DNA from: Marinomonas pollencensis
GTDB taxonomy: Bacteria; Pseudomonadota; Gammaproteobacteria; Pseudomonadales; Marinomonadaceae
NCBI RefSeq assembly: GCF_003387375.1
Contig: NZ_QUNG01000010.1
Location: 62,001 to 126,000 of the forward strand
Direction of reading: 5' to 3'
Length of the DNA stretch: 64,000 nt
Of the stretch, positions 36,450 to 45,645 are shown one piece after another. The notes beneath the pieces were generated by a model. The model was given only the letters and a program-made list of their open reading frames with translations. It searched no databases and was not told where the DNA came from. The position numbers were made by a program, and so were the translations under genes. How positions within the stretch are numbered: position 1 is the stretch's first letter; the number at the start of each line of letters is the position of its first letter.

Positions 36450-36847
36450 GGTATTACCTGTGGTTAAGTGAATGTAAAGGGAATCCAGTAAAACCGCCTA
36501 TTGTAGGCGTTTTTACTCTATGTTGTCTCGTTTGAACCTTATCCGTGGCCTGAAATTATGTCAAACGCAAAACATGAGGCTAAAGATGAATCAAAAACAA
36601 CTTACTATCACAGCGACTAAGCTTTCACAGCTGCGGCGCTGTGGATCCACTTTCTTCGCGCGTCCTTCTAGACAAACAGCCTTACCCTTTTGACCGATAT
36701 CGCTTTAGTACACTGCCAGTCAGTTTCACCCATCGAGAGCACAATGCATGGTGTTGTTCATACCATCAGGCGAGCTAAAACAATGGCTTGTCTGGTTTCT
36801 ATCAACATAGGCACTCATCACGACCGTCCAAGAAGTGATGGACCCCC
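36450..36847. other. Intergenic region upstream of the cobalamin operon
   Basis: This roughly 400-bp stretch lies between the divergent chelatase gene and the zntR-like promoter. It contains a short hairpin near 36495-36514. A 35-codon frame at 36586-36693 on the plus strand has a GAGG before its ATG but no recognisable product. I searched both strands by eye for the conserved B12-riboswitch boxes and did not find them. Confidence 0.5.
36495..36514 (-). terminator. Small hairpin with T-run in the leader of the cobalamin operon
   Basis: CGCCTA (36495-36500) pairs with TAGGCG (36504-36509) around a three-base loop, with A-tract before and T-tract after, so it could terminate on either strand. 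On the minus strand it lies about 45 bases before the chelatase start codon and could act as an attenuator. Evidence is structural only. Confidence 0.35.
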
Positions 36848-36879
36848 TTGACCTTTGACTAATGTCTAAGGTTTATACT
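36848..36879 (+). promoter_or_regulatory. MerR/ZntR-type promoter and operator with 20-bp spacer
   Basis: A -35 element TTGACC (36848-36853) and a -10 element TATACT (36874-36879) are separated by 20 bp, the overlong spacer typical of MerR-family-activated promoters (ZntR at PzntA). The spacer and -35 contain the dyad ACCTTTGAC-TAAT-GTCTAAGGT (36851-36872), with one mismatch between the arms. It is about 30 bases before the zntR-like ATG, so the operon is expected to be autoactivated by bound metal. Confidence 0.85.
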
Positions 36880-36909
36880 TAGCTAAATCGTTTTTAAAGA
36901 GACAGTCTT

Positions 36910-37353
36910 ATGTACCGTATTGGCGAACTTGCAAGCAGCTTCAAGGTAAAAAATGACACTTTAAGGTTTTACGAAAAGCACGGGCTTTTAACCCCCTCCC
37001 ATCGTTCTGAGTCTGGCTATCGACTTTATACAGAGCAAGACAAAAAAATATTGTCTTTTATCCTTCGCGCCAAAACCGTTGGCTTCAGCCTAGCCGATAT
37101 TCATGAGCTATTGTCTATTGAAGTAGACAAAGACAACAACGCTTGCGCCGATGTCAAAATAGTTGTCGATGCTAAACTGGAAGAAGTTGAAAGAAAAATC
37201 GCCGAACTTAGTCACTTCCAGAAATCATTAAAACAGCTGTCTGATGCCTGCTGTGGAGGCTCTGGAAGCGCGGCTCAGTGCACCATACTTGAAGCGCTGG
37301 AATCGGACATAAATAACCTTCGTCCAGAACATCATCATGATGAACAGGAGTGA
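36910..37353 (+). CDS. zntR: Zn(II)/Cd(II)/Pb(II)-responsive MerR-family regulator, ZntR-like
   Basis: A 147-residue metal-sensing activator. The N-terminal MYRIGELASSFKVKNDTLRFYEKHGLL and GYRLYTEQDKK are the MerR winged helix; a dimerisation helix follows; metal-binding cysteines appear as the single Cys in NNACADVK, the pair in DACCGGSG and the Cys in AAQCTILEALE, the ZntR set. The His-rich tail (EHHHDEQE) may add metal binding. It differs from CueR by this Cys pattern. The gene is preceded by a fitting 20-bp-spacer promoter and overlaps the stretch leading into the efflux permease. Exact metal is inferred. Confidence 0.88.
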   Translation: MYRIGELASSFKVKNDTLRFYEKHGLLTPSHRSESGYRLYTEQDKKILSFILRAKTVGFSLADIHELLSIEVDKDNNACADVKIVVDAKLEEVERKIAELSHFQKSLKQLSDACCGGSGSAAQCTILEALESDINNLRPEHHHDEQE

Positions 37354-37358
37354 ACACT

Positions 37359-38471
37359 GTGTCCTTATTAACGCATTTCATTGATCTTTTCTTGGAGTCG
37401 GCACCCTGGCTGTTGTTAGGGTTTATTCTGGCAGGCTTGCTAAAAACTTTTGTCCCTATGAGCTGGATAAACAAACAACTTGGCGGGCACGGAATGAAAG
37501 CCACAGTCAAAGCTGCGCTTCTTGGTGCGCCATTGCCGTTATGCTCTTGCGGAGTCATCCCCGCCGCAGTAGGGCTACGTCGCGCGGGAGCTTCCAAAGC
37601 ATCAACCACGTCTTTTTTGGTATCGACACCTGAAACAGGTATTGACTCAATTACCGTGTCCTACGTGTTACTCGGGCCTTTTATGGCTATTATTCGCCCT
37701 ATCGCCGCGGTGTTTAGTGCCATTCTGGCAGGGTTATTGGTGGGTCGAGATGACAATGATGGCGCCCCTAATACAAAATCAGCCACGCCAGTTAATAACA
37801 AGGAAGGGAGCTCGTGCTGTGGAACTAGCACAACCGCAGAGCCGTCTTGCTGTGGCACAGCCAGCACAGCTGAAGCCTCTTGTTGCTCAAGCCATGATAC
37901 GCCAGTAAAGTCTGCCAGCATCATGGCTAAAATTCGCTCAAGTCTTCACTATGCCGCCACAGAGCTATTAGACGATACCGCACTTTGGTTATTAGTTGGT
38001 TTGGGCTTTGCTGCCCTAGTACAAACCTACATTCCTGATAACTTTCTGGCTTCATGGGGGAATGGCTTATTAGCCATGTTTGTTATGGTGTTGATATCCA
38101 TCCCCATGTATATCTGTGCGACCGCATCGACGCCCATCGCGGCAGGCCTTTTATTAGCCGGTGTGGCACCAGGTCCAGTATTGGTTTTTATGATGGCAGG
38201 CCCTGCCACTAACATTGCGACTTTGGGTATTGTCGCCAAAGAGCTCGGTAACAAAGCATTAGTGGGGTATTTAACTGGTGTGTTAGGTGGGGCTTTTCTG
38301 TTTGCTTTCCTCATCGATTTCCTTATCACCAAGTTTGATATTTCAGTGGTGCCTCAGATTGGGCCTGAGCTCTCCTTATTACCCGGCTGGGTAACGTTAT
38401 CGACAGGAATTCTACTCGCGTTTCTCATGGTTATTTCTTTAACAAAGCAGCTGACCAAAAAGCTCAGCTAA
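37359..38471 (+). CDS. SO_0444-family Cu/Zn efflux permease (DUF318/YraQ-type)
   Basis: A membrane permease of about 370 residues. The N-terminal half has ESAPWLLLGFILAGLLKTFVP and APLPLCSCGVIPAAVGLRRAGASKASTTSFLVSTPETG in parts (the LCSCGVIP and STPETG motifs of the DUF318 permeases), and the C-terminal half repeats the pattern in IPMYICATASTPIAAGLLLAG and GPATNIATLGIV. The cytoplasmic loop between holds three Cys-Cys motifs (SSCCGTS, PSCCGTA, ASCCSSH), likely metal ligands. GTG at 37359 sits eight bases after AGGAG and is preferred over GTG at 37350, which overlaps the ribosome-binding site. It is cotranscribed with zntR, suggesting zinc or copper export. Confidence 0.87.
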   Translation: MSLLTHFIDLFLESAPWLLLGFILAGLLKTFVPMSWINKQLGGHGMKATVKAALLGAPLPLCSCGVIPAAVGLRRAGASKASTTSFLVSTPETGIDSITVSYVLLGPFMAIIRPIAAVFSAILAGLLVGRDDNDGAPNTKSATPVNNKEGSSCCGTSTTAEPSCCGTASTAEASCCSSHDTPVKSASIMAKIRSSLHYAATELLDDTALWLLVGLGFAALVQTYIPDNFLASWGNGLLAMFVMVLISIPMYICATASTPIAAGLLLAGVAPGPVLVFMMAGPATNIATLGIVAKELGNKALVGYLTGVLGGAFLFAFLIDFLITKFDISVVPQIGPELSLLPGWVTLSTGILLAFLMVISLTKQLTKKLS

Positions 38472-38565
38472 CAGCACTCTCTTTTGCACTAAGGCAACAG
38501 CCTGAGTCGATTTGAATAGTAATATCAGGCTTGCTTCGCCAGCTAACATAGTAGCCACTCACACC

Positions 38566-38610
38566 CGCCTAGCAGATTAGTTTTACAGTTTATGAATCAA
38601 TCTGCTAGGC
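38566..38610. terminator. Inverted repeat between convergent genes
   Basis: A perfect 12-bp arm pair, GCCTAGCAGATT and its complement (38566-38577, 38599-38610), with a 21-base loop, lies between the efflux permease and the YitT-like gene, which converge. Position suits a bidirectional terminator; a T-run is lacking. Confidence 0.45.
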
Positions 38611-38623
38611 AAAGGTAAGACGG

Positions 38624-39223
38624 TTATGCTGGCTTAATTTCCTGCGCCTTAGCCCACTTTGGCGGGCGATGATAGCGTCCGACCACAGAACTCAGAAAAG
38701 CAAAGGCTAACAAAGAATATCCGATACTTTCTGCTTTTAACGCCACTATCGCCACTGCAAAAACCAGCAAATCAGCCAGTAAAGTGGTTTTACTTGCATG
38801 AATACCATAACGGCGCTCTAAATATACTGAGAGGATATTTAATCCCCCTAAAGAGGCATTGTGTCGAAATAAAATAATCAGACCAAACCCCACCAGCAAG
38901 CCACCTAAAGTGCCGGATAAAATAGGGTTCATATCAATCGAAACAAAGTGCCTCATTAATTCAGAAAGCGCCGATAGCAAGCTGATACTAATAAAAGTAT
39001 TTATGGTAAAAGTGCGGCCTAGGGTACGCCATGCGAGTATATAAAAAGGAGTGTTGAGCAAAAAGAATAACTGCCCAAAAGACAGATCGGTTAGCTGCCG
39101 CAGTATCATACCGATACCAGCGGTACCACTAATCAGTAGACCAGCAGAGTTTAGTATATGTATGCCTAAAGCAACCAATACACAGCCTTCAAAGATAGAA
39201 AGCCAACGGTGTGTTACGTTCAT
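38624..39223 (-). CDS. YitT family (DUF161) membrane protein
   Basis: A 199-residue inner-membrane protein with five or six helices. The first segment ILNSAGLLISGTAGIGMILRQLT and the later GLIILFRHNASLGGLNILSVYLERRYGI are characteristic YitT/DUF161 motifs. The soluble C-terminal DUF2179 domain of full-length YitT proteins is missing, giving the short form. Function is not established for the family. The ATG follows GAGGACTTATC; the gene is monocistronic. Confidence 0.82.
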   Translation of the reverse strand: MNVTHRWLSIFEGCVLVALGIHILNSAGLLISGTAGIGMILRQLTDLSFGQLFFLLNTPFYILAWRTLGRTFTINTFISISLLSALSELMRHFVSIDMNPILSGTLGGLLVGFGLIILFRHNASLGGLNILSVYLERRYGIHASKTTLLADLLVFAVAIVALKAESIGYSLLAFAFLSSVVGRYHRPPKWAKAQEIKPA

Positions 39224-39460
39224 GATAAGTCCTCAATGCCCGTATTAACTTTTGATTAATCACGGAATAGCTAGCGTTCGCTTCTTGTGAAAGCGCTTAA
39301 CGCTGAGTAAATATTCACCCAGCATTTCTGCAACGTATGCATAACACATACCAAAATTGATCGCTGTATTATCCACAAACTGAGGCATTTATCACCTATT
39401 GCGCCCCACCCATGGACCTTTACTTTTTTAACGCCCAATAGAGGTGCATTTAGACCATAA

Positions 39461-39496
39461 AAAAACCCCGTAGTGAAGCATCACTACAGGGTTTTA
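39461..39496 (-). terminator. Intrinsic terminator of ygiQ
   Basis: AACCCCGTAGTGA pairs with TCACTACAGGGTT (one bulge) around AGCA; on the minus strand the stem is followed by a long T-run (A-tract 39459-39465). It lies about 22 bases after the ygiQ stop. Confidence 0.8.
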
Positions 39497-39517
39497 AAAG
39501 ACACAATAGCGTCTTGA

Positions 39518-41791
39518 TTAACGTGCTTTTACCTTGGACTTACGGCGCTTCGCTGCTGGGCTGCCATTGTTAGGTGCCGAGCCTGCTCGAGAAGACGCAC
39601 TTCCAGATGCTTTACCTGACTTATGACGCGCTTTCGCTGCCGCCGCATTCTTCGCCATAGTTGGACGATTCGAGGTATGAGAAGCCCCTGTTTGTTGTCC
39701 CGCTTTTGGCTTCGTTGGGCGGCGTGGCATTTGCTTATCCTTGTCTTCGGATGGCACCAACTTATTGTCACCATTACCGATCAAATCTGCGCGCCCCATT
39801 TTTATCAGAGTATTACGCAAATCTTTCCAGTTATTCTGGTCATGGTAGCGTAAGAAGCCTTTTTGCACTGTGCGTTGCTTATAATCCTTTGGTGTATAAA
39901 CATCTTCACTCTTATAAGTAACCGGTTTTAGCGGGTTCTTACCTGAATGATACATAGCCGTGGCTAATGACATTGGTGACGGGTAAAAGGTTTGCACTTG
40001 GTCCGGTTTGAAATCATGCGTCTTCAGCCAAAGAGCGAGATTCATCATATCTTCGTCTGAACTGCCCGGGTGAGCCGCTATAAAATACGGAATCAAATGC
40101 TGCTTCTTGCCCGCTTCTTTAGAATATTTATCAAACATTCGCTTAAAGCGATCATAGGTGCCCATGCCGGGCTTCATCATTTTCGACAAGGTGTCTTTTT
40201 CAGAGTGCTCTGGGGCAATCTTTAATAAGCCACCCACATGATGAGTGACCAACTCACGGACGTATTCAGGGTCCTCAACGGCTAAGTCATAACGCAATCC
40301 AGAGGCAATAGAAACCGTATGAATCCCCTCTACAGCTCGTGTTTTACGATACAGCTGAGTGGTAGGACTATGATCCGTATTTAAGTTTGAACAAATCGTT
40401 GGGTAAACACAGGACAACTTACGACAAGAGGCCTGAACCTCATCGTCGTTACAATTGAGGGTGTACATGTTCGACGTTGGTCCACCTAGGTCAGAGATAT
40501 GACCGGTGAAGCCTGGCACTTTCGCCTTAATGTCTTCTATTTCGTTAAGAATAGACTCATGTGAACGGCTTTGAATAACCCGCCCTTCGTGCTCAGTAAT
40601 CGAACAAAAAGTACAACCACCAAAACAACCACGCATAATATTAATCGACGTTTTGATCATATCATACGCCGGGATACGCGCTTTTTTGTATTTTGGGTGT
40701 GGCACCCGAGCATAAGGCAAATCAAACACTCCATCCATTTCAGGTGTTTCCAATGGAATCGGAGGTGGATTGACCCAAATTTCTTTTTTGCCGTGCTTTT
40801 GGATCAAAGCGCGAGCATTGTGCGGGTTCGATTCAAGGTGCAAAATACGCGAAGTGTGCGCATAAAGAACAGGGTCTTTAGAGACTTTTTCAAACGACGG
40901 CAAACGGATGTAAGTCGTTTCGGCATCCAACTTTTCACCACGACGCAAGGGTGCGGGAATCACTCGGATTGGCATAACATCAGGATCTTGATCGCTCTCG
41001 CCTGTCTGACATTTGCCTTCTGGAATGTATTCATAAGGGCTGTAAATTTGATCGACTTTACCAGGCCAATCCACTCGCGTTGAGTCAATTTCTGTATAAC
41101 CACCTGGAGGTGCATCTCGCACAATAGTGGTTCCGCGAATATTGGTTAGCTCTTTGATCGTTCTACCCATTGCAACTTGATGCGTGACTTCCAGCATGGC
41201 ACGTTCAGCATTACCGTAAAGCAAAATATCCGCAGTAGAATCAATCAAAACTGAACGTCGAACTTCATCACTCCAATAGTCATATTGCGCTATACGACGC
41301 AGGCTGGCTTCAATGCCACCAATCATCACCGGCACATCATGAAATGCTTCTTTACAACGCTGAGAATAAACAATAACAGCTCGGTCGGGGCGCTTACCGC
41401 CTACACCGTAAGGGGTATAAGCATCATCGTTACGAACTTTAAGATCTGCGGTATAACGGTTTATCAAGGAATCCATGTTCCCTGCCGTAACACCAAAATA
41501 CAGGTTAGGACGACCCAGACGCATAAAATCTTCCGTATTACGCCAGTCTGGCTGGTCAATAATACCGACTCGATAGCCTTTAGACTCTAACAAACGTCCC
41601 AGTACTGCCATACCAAAACTTGGGTGATCCACATAAGCATCCCCTGTGACGATAATTACATCACAACTGTCCCAGCCAAGCTGGTCCATCTCTTCTCGGG
41701 TGGTCGGCAAAAATGGGGAAACACCGTAACATTCAGCCCAGTAACTTGGGTATGAAAAAAGATCGGCGGCAGTTTTATGTCGTTTTGTCAT
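39518..41791 (-). CDS. ygiQ: YgiQ family radical SAM protein
   Basis: A 757-residue radical SAM enzyme of unknown substrate. The N-terminal B12-like domain region has [18 protein letters not shown] and [15 protein letters not shown]; the [4Fe-4S]/SAM motif is in [18 protein letters not shown] (CxxxCxxC); [17 protein letters not shown] and [18 protein letters not shown] follow. The tail (about residues 660-757) is a very basic, low-complexity Lys/Arg/Ala/Ser extension ending RRKSKVKAR, likely disordered. The full length matches YgiQ, a family widespread in proteobacteria. Its biological role has not been defined. Monocistronic, with a strong terminator. Confidence 0.92.
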   Translation of the reverse strand: MTKRHKTAADLFSYPSYWAECYGVSPFLPTTREEMDQLGWDSCDVIIVTGDAYVDHPSFGMAVLGRLLESKGYRVGIIDQPDWRNTEDFMRLGRPNLYFGVTAGNMDSLINRYTADLKVRNDDAYTPYGVGGKRPDRAVIVYSQRCKEAFHDVPVMIGGIEASLRRIAQYDYWSDEVRRSVLIDSTADILLYGNAERAMLEVTHQVAMGRTIKELTNIRGTTIVRDAPPGGYTEIDSTRVDWPGKVDQIYSPYEYIPEGKCQTGESDQDPDVMPIRVIPAPLRRGEKLDAETTYIRLPSFEKVSKDPVLYAHTSRILHLESNPHNARALIQKHGKKEIWVNPPPIPLETPEMDGVFDLPYARVPHPKYKKARIPAYDMIKTSINIMRGCFGGCTFCSITEHEGRVIQSRSHESILNEIEDIKAKVPGFTGHISDLGGPTSNMYTLNCNDDEVQASCRKLSCVYPTICSNLNTDHSPTTQLYRKTRAVEGIHTVSIASGLRYDLAVEDPEYVRELVTHHVGGLLKIAPEHSEKDTLSKMMKPGMGTYDRFKRMFDKYSKEAGKKQHLIPYFIAAHPGSSDEDMMNLALWLKTHDFKPDQVQTFYPSPMSLATAMYHSGKNPLKPVTYKSEDVYTPKDYKQRTVQKGFLRYHDQNNWKDLRNTLIKMGRADLIGNGDNKLVPSEDKDKQMPRRPTKPKAGQQTGASHTSNRPTMAKNAAAAKARHKSGKASGSASSRAGSAPNNGSPAAKRRKSKVKAR

Positions 41792-41937
41792 TGGCAGCTC
41801 TTGGTATCGACGTAATCACGATGACATCACGACATGTGCATTACGAAGATACATAGGTTATCGGGGGATTTTTCCGGCATTATCCCAGAAAAGCTCTTCG
41901 GTATACAGCGCCAATGTGTAAAGCTGTTCAGAAGTCG

Positions 41938-42600
41938 TTACGCTGGCACAATATGCCAAATGCTCTCTTCAAAGAAACCATAGCCTTGATCTTTATATTG
42001 GGTATTGGTTTGCACCAAATCTTCAGAGGCAATTTTTTGAATTTTATCCCCCCACATTTGACCAATTTCTTCATGAGTTACAGAAAATGGGGGCCCTTGA
42101 TTGTCTCCATCGTAACGCAACGAGATGAGCAATACGAAAGCAGAAGCGGTGAGCAAAGAAAGGGTATGAGAGACATATTCTGCTCGTCTATCCGCAGGCA
42201 TAGCCACCATAGCAGCACGATCATAACAGGCATCAAAACCTGTTTCAGTGAAGGAAAAGAAGTCGCCTTCTACAATCCTTAAAGACAAGCCTTCTACCGT
42301 ATGGATTTTAAGATCACCCTCTTGGTGCGTGCTATACACCAAGTCATTGTCACCCAAAAACTGTACCACTGCTAAAGAAGATAGCTCGACTCCTGTCACT
42401 TGATAACCCTGCTCAGCCAACCAGATCATATCATTTGATTTGCCACATAATGGGACCAACACTTGGCTGCCTTTTGGCAAATCAGCCCAGTAATCCATCA
42501 GCCGAGGATTAACCCCTTCTTTATGGAAACCAATTCGCCCTGTTTTCCAGCGGTCCAACCAAAATTCGTTTGTTATTACACCGGTTTCATTCAGCATCAT
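41938..42600 (-). CDS. tpm: Thiopurine S-methyltransferase
   Basis: A 220-residue class I SAM methyltransferase that methylates thiopurines and, in bacteria, selenium and tellurium oxyanion-derived species. Visible family blocks are EFWLDRWKTGRIGFHKEGVN, LVPLCGKSNDMIWLAEQGYQVTGVELS (the PLCGKSxDMxWL motif and acidic SAM contact) and YDRAAMVAMPADRR. An AGGATAGAGATAAG leader precedes two consecutive ATG codons. Monocistronic. Activity on metalloids is an inference from the family. Confidence 0.93.
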   Translation of the reverse strand: MMLNETGVITNEFWLDRWKTGRIGFHKEGVNPRLMDYWADLPKGSQVLVPLCGKSNDMIWLAEQGYQVTGVELSSLAVVQFLGDNDLVYSTHQEGDLKIHTVEGLSLRIVEGDFFSFTETGFDACYDRAAMVAMPADRRAEYVSHTLSLLTASAFVLLISLRYDGDNQGPPFSVTHEEIGQMWGDKIQKIASEDLVQTNTQYKDQGYGFFEESIWHIVPA

Positions 42601-42757
42601 CTTATCTCTATCCTAGGCAACTTTAAGCACTTGTCGCCGATTATTATATCTTCGACAATAGGTTAAAATGGGTAAACCTATCTAATCCTAACAAATAATA
42701 TTGCTTCAAATCTCTATTTTTACACCTTAAATACGACACTTTTTATACGGAAAAATT

Positions 42758-42913
42758 ATGTCTTTAGAAAATGCACCAGCCCATATCAAGTTAGCGATTG
42801 ATTTAATTGCTCTTCTTGAAGACAACCAAATCGACAATCAGGTAGCAATTGATGCCTTAACACTCGCTTTAAAAGACTTTGAAGCCAAAAAGCAAAAGCT
42901 GGCCGCTAACTAG
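42758..42913 (+). CDS. ybaM: YbaM family small protein (DUF2496)
   Basis: A 51-residue protein. MSLENAPAHIKLAIDLIALLEDNQID aligns by eye with the E. coli YbaM start (MSLENAPDDVKLAVDLI-), followed by an Ala/Lys-rich helical tail (ALKDFEAKKQKLAAN). The family has no known function. It was found only by reading the gap between tpm and the next gene. Its stop (42911-42913) overlaps the 3' end of the convergent hydrolase gene by eight bases. The ribosome-binding site is weak (TACGGAAAAATT). Confidence 0.88.
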   Translation: MSLENAPAHIKLAIDLIALLEDNQIDNQVAIDALTLALKDFEAKKQKLAAN

Positions 42914-44018
42914 ATGCTGGTATCTGTTCTACTGGGTGCTCATCGCTAAAAAAGCGTACAAGCACACTTTTAGGGACATCTGAAATATGCCCATATTGCC
43001 ATCGCGGACGTTTGTCTTTATCCACTAATAATGCGCGAACGCCTTCTTTAAAATCGCCATGCGCACAACATGCGACTGAGAGCTGAAGTTCACGTACAAA
43101 CACAGACTCTAGACTTTTGTCCTGAGCCCACTCCAATTGCTCGACAATAATGTGAGCGGACAATGGACTGCCATGTAAAAAGTTCTGCTTGGCTTTTTGC
43201 ATGCTGGGGCATTCAGGAAGATAAGACAACATGGCAGCATAAACGTTCTCAATGGTCCCAGACATTAAGGCCTTAATTGTTGATTGTTGTGTTGTCAGCT
43301 CCGGCTTCAGCAGTGGCAACTCATCGGATTGTGAGTAGGTAAATAAGATCTGCTCAATAATCGCTGTGACTTTTTTCGGGTCGAGTTCCGCCATACTCGC
43401 TTGTGAGAAAGCCGCCATTAAATGATCACGGTCTTCTGCCATTAAATAATGGGTAGCTAACCCTAACTCACACGCATCAGTGGCAGACACTTGATAACCC
43501 GTTAAGGCAAGAAAACGCGCCATCTCTTTACTTTCGAGCTGATTTAAAAAATAACTCGCGCCCACATCTGGGTATAAGCCAATGCTAATCTCTGGCATTG
43601 CCAGCTTGCTCGATGGCGTCACTATTCGATAACGGGAAGCCATCATCAAGCCCATCCCTCCTCCCATCACATAGCCATCCCCCCAACAAATAACCGGTTT
43701 AGGGAAGCTCTTTAAGAGGTAATCCAATGCATATTCATCTTCAAAGTAACGATGGGCAAAACACGTATCGTTAGAGGCCTCTAGGCTGCGATAAACATCG
43801 ACCACATTACCGCCAGCACAAAATGCTTTGTCTCCTGCTCCCTCCAGCCACACTGCGACGAGATTCTGATCCATTCGCCAACTCTCTAGCTGGTTTAGCA
43901 TTAGCGTAATCATTTCCATGCTTAAAGCATTCAATGACGCAGCGTGGTTAAGGCGAATAACCCCTAACTTATAATGCCCAGCAAAAGACTGAGTCTGGAA
44001 TTCAACAGGACTAACCAT
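42906..44018 (-). CDS. Enoyl-CoA hydratase/isomerase family protein, 3-hydroxyisobutyryl-CoA hydrolase-like
   Basis: A crotonase-fold enzyme of about 370 residues. GVIRLNHAASLNALS, AFCAGGNVVDVYRS (oxyanion loop) and VICWGDGYVMGGGMGLMMAS are crotonase motifs, while EISIGLYPDVGASYFLN is the HIBCH-type active-site segment. The length and C-terminal extension fit 3-hydroxyisobutyryl-CoA hydrolases of valine breakdown rather than short hydratases. The ATG at 44018 follows AGGAGGGCTTT and is preferred over 44051. It is not next to other valine genes, so substrate remains uncertain. Confidence 0.87.
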   Translation of the reverse strand: MVSPVEFQTQSFAGHYKLGVIRLNHAASLNALSMEMITLMLNQLESWRMDQNLVAVWLEGAGDKAFCAGGNVVDVYRSLEASNDTCFAHRYFEDEYALDYLLKSFPKPVICWGDGYVMGGGMGLMMASRYRIVTPSSKLAMPEISIGLYPDVGASYFLNQLESKEMARFLALTGYQVSATDACELGLATHYLMAEDRDHLMAAFSQASMAELDPKKVTAIIEQILFTYSQSDELPLLKPELTTQQSTIKALMSGTIENVYAAMLSYLPECPSMQKAKQNFLHGSPLSAHIIVEQLEWAQDKSLESVFVRELQLSVACCAHGDFKEGVRALLVDKDKRPRWQYGHISDVPKSVLVRFFSDEHPVEQIPASS

Positions 44019-44160
44019 AAAGCCCTCCTTTTTTATTGTTATTGGCTTCATTAAGAAACTACCTCATGCTTAATTGGCAAGCAACGAAACAATGATTGAT
44101 TAAGACAAAAGTCGCACTCAGCGATTCCTTAATGTGGCTAGAAAAGACAAGCCCTAAAAC

Positions 44161-44194
44161 AAAAAAACCCCTTCATTTAAATGAAGAGGTTTTC
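44161..44194 (-). terminator. Intrinsic terminator of the der operon
   Basis: AAAACCCCTTCATTT pairs with AAATGAAGAGGTTTT across a central palindrome (mismatch C/A), and the minus strand continues into seven T. It lies about 25 bases after the der stop. Confidence 0.8.
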
Positions 44195-44218
44195 GCGACA
44201 TCAGTCAAGCTTACACCA

Positions 44219-45556
44219 CTATTTTTTCGGTGCGAACGGGTTTTCCGATGACTTAAATTCAAACGAAATAGGCGTCCCAGTGATGTTCAAAATAGTACGG
44301 AATTTGTTTTCCAAATACTTTTTATAACTGCCAGGAAGCGAATTAGTCTGGTTACCATGAACCACAATACGCGGCGGATTAGATCCCCCTTGGTGAGCAT
44401 AACGCAATTTAATACGACGGCCATTTACCATAGGTGGCTGATGCTCAGAAACCGCATCTTCTAAAATACGAGTTAGACGGTTTGTCGACCACTTAGAGTA
44501 ACAAGACTCATAAGTTGATTCGATCGTATCGTATAAATTACCGACATCCGTTCCGTGTAAAGCAGAGATATAATGCACTTTCGCATAGGGAACAAAGCCG
44601 AGACGACGCTCTACTTCACTCTTAATGTGCTCACGCTCATCTTTCGCCAAACCATCCCATTTATTCACAGCAATAACAACACCACGACCGGCATCCAATA
44701 CATAGCCTATCATGTGCAGGTCTTGCTCCACCAAATCTTCATGGGAGTCAATGACAACAATCACTACGTTAGCGTCTTGAATCGCTTGCAGGGTTTTGAC
44801 AATGGAAAATTTCTCGACAGCTTCTTTAACGTGTTTACGACGACGCACCCCTGCGGTATCGATCAAGGTGTATTCCTTTTCATTACGAATATAAGGAATA
44901 TAAACACTGTCACGAGTCGTACCAGGCATATCGTAAACCACAACACGGTCTTCACCTAGCATGCGGTTTACTAGGGTGGATTTACCCACATTGGGGCGTC
45001 CAACCACGCCAATACGAATACCACGAGAACCAAGCTGAATTTGGTTTTTCGCTTCTTCAACTTGCTCAGCAAACGGCAGCATGACTTTATCAATTAAGAT
45101 ATGCACGCCTTTACCGTGAGCCGCGGCTATTGGCAGCAGTTCACCAAGCCCCAATGAATAGAAATCTGCTAAGGCAATATCTTCATTAATGCCATCCGTC
45201 TTATTGACCACAAGGTAAATAGGCTTATTCGAACGGCGTAAGTGGTTGGCAATCATTTCATCAGCAGGGTTAAGGCCATGACGACCGTCTACCAGAAAAA
45301 GTACCGCATCCGCTTCTTCTATTGCGAGAAGAGACTGGCGCGCCATTTTTTCATCAATACCTTGCTCGTCACCACTGATACCACCAGTGTCAATAACGAT
45401 AAACTCATGCTCACCCGCTTTACCATCGCCATATTTACGATCTCGCGTTAGACCTGGGTAATCGGCTACCAAGGCATCACGCGAGCGTGTCAGACGGTTA
45501 AAAAGGGTCGACTTTCCAACATTGGGTCTACCTACCAATGCAATAACTGGGATCAT
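44219..45556 (-). CDS. der: Ribosome-assembly GTPase Der (EngA)
   Basis: A 445-residue tandem GTPase needed for 50S subunit maturation. The first G domain has [25 protein letters not shown] and NKTD; the second has [28 protein letters not shown] and NKWD; the C-terminal KH-like domain contains [28 protein letters not shown] in parts. All nucleotide-binding motifs are intact. Length is somewhat below E. coli Der (490), mostly from linker and tail. Ends the block ispG-hisS-yfgM-bamB-der. Confidence 0.97.
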   Translation of the reverse strand: MIPVIALVGRPNVGKSTLFNRLTRSRDALVADYPGLTRDRKYGDGKAGEHEFIVIDTGGISGDEQGIDEKMARQSLLAIEEADAVLFLVDGRHGLNPADEMIANHLRRSNKPIYLVVNKTDGINEDIALADFYSLGLGELLPIAAAHGKGVHILIDKVMLPFAEQVEEAKNQIQLGSRGIRIGVVGRPNVGKSTLVNRMLGEDRVVVYDMPGTTRDSVYIPYIRNEKEYTLIDTAGVRRRKHVKEAVEKFSIVKTLQAIQDANVVIVVIDSHEDLVEQDLHMIGYVLDAGRGVVIAVNKWDGLAKDEREHIKSEVERRLGFVPYAKVHYISALHGTDVGNLYDTIESTYESCYSKWSTNRLTRILEDAVSEHQPPMVNGRRIKLRYAHQGGSNPPRIVVHGNQTNSLPGSYKKYLENKFRTILNITGTPISFEFKSSENPFAPKK

Positions 45557-45586
45557 TTTTTTACCTATAAAAATACAAAGCGGCCA

Positions 45587-45605
45587 CCACTCCTTTTAGG
45601 AGTGG
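45587..45605 (-). terminator. Short hairpin between bamB and der
   Basis: CCACTCCT pairs with AGGAGTGG around TTT (45587-45605) in the 89-base gap between bamB and der. It could reduce read-through into der; no T-run follows, so confidence is low. Confidence 0.35.
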
Positions 45606-45645
45606 CAGCCTCTTTAAAATCGCTAAAAAAGAAATCAGGTCGATT

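Noticed and set aside
36586..36693. Plus-strand 35-codon frame starting MNQKQLTITATKL with a GAGG upstream
   Set aside because: Start context is fair, but length, Arg-rich composition and lack of any recognisable similarity leave it unsupported; possibly a gene remnant.
36450..36909. Search for a cobalamin riboswitch ahead of the cobalamin operon
   Set aside because: The conserved B12 box and the GCCACTG element were not found on either strand by eye.
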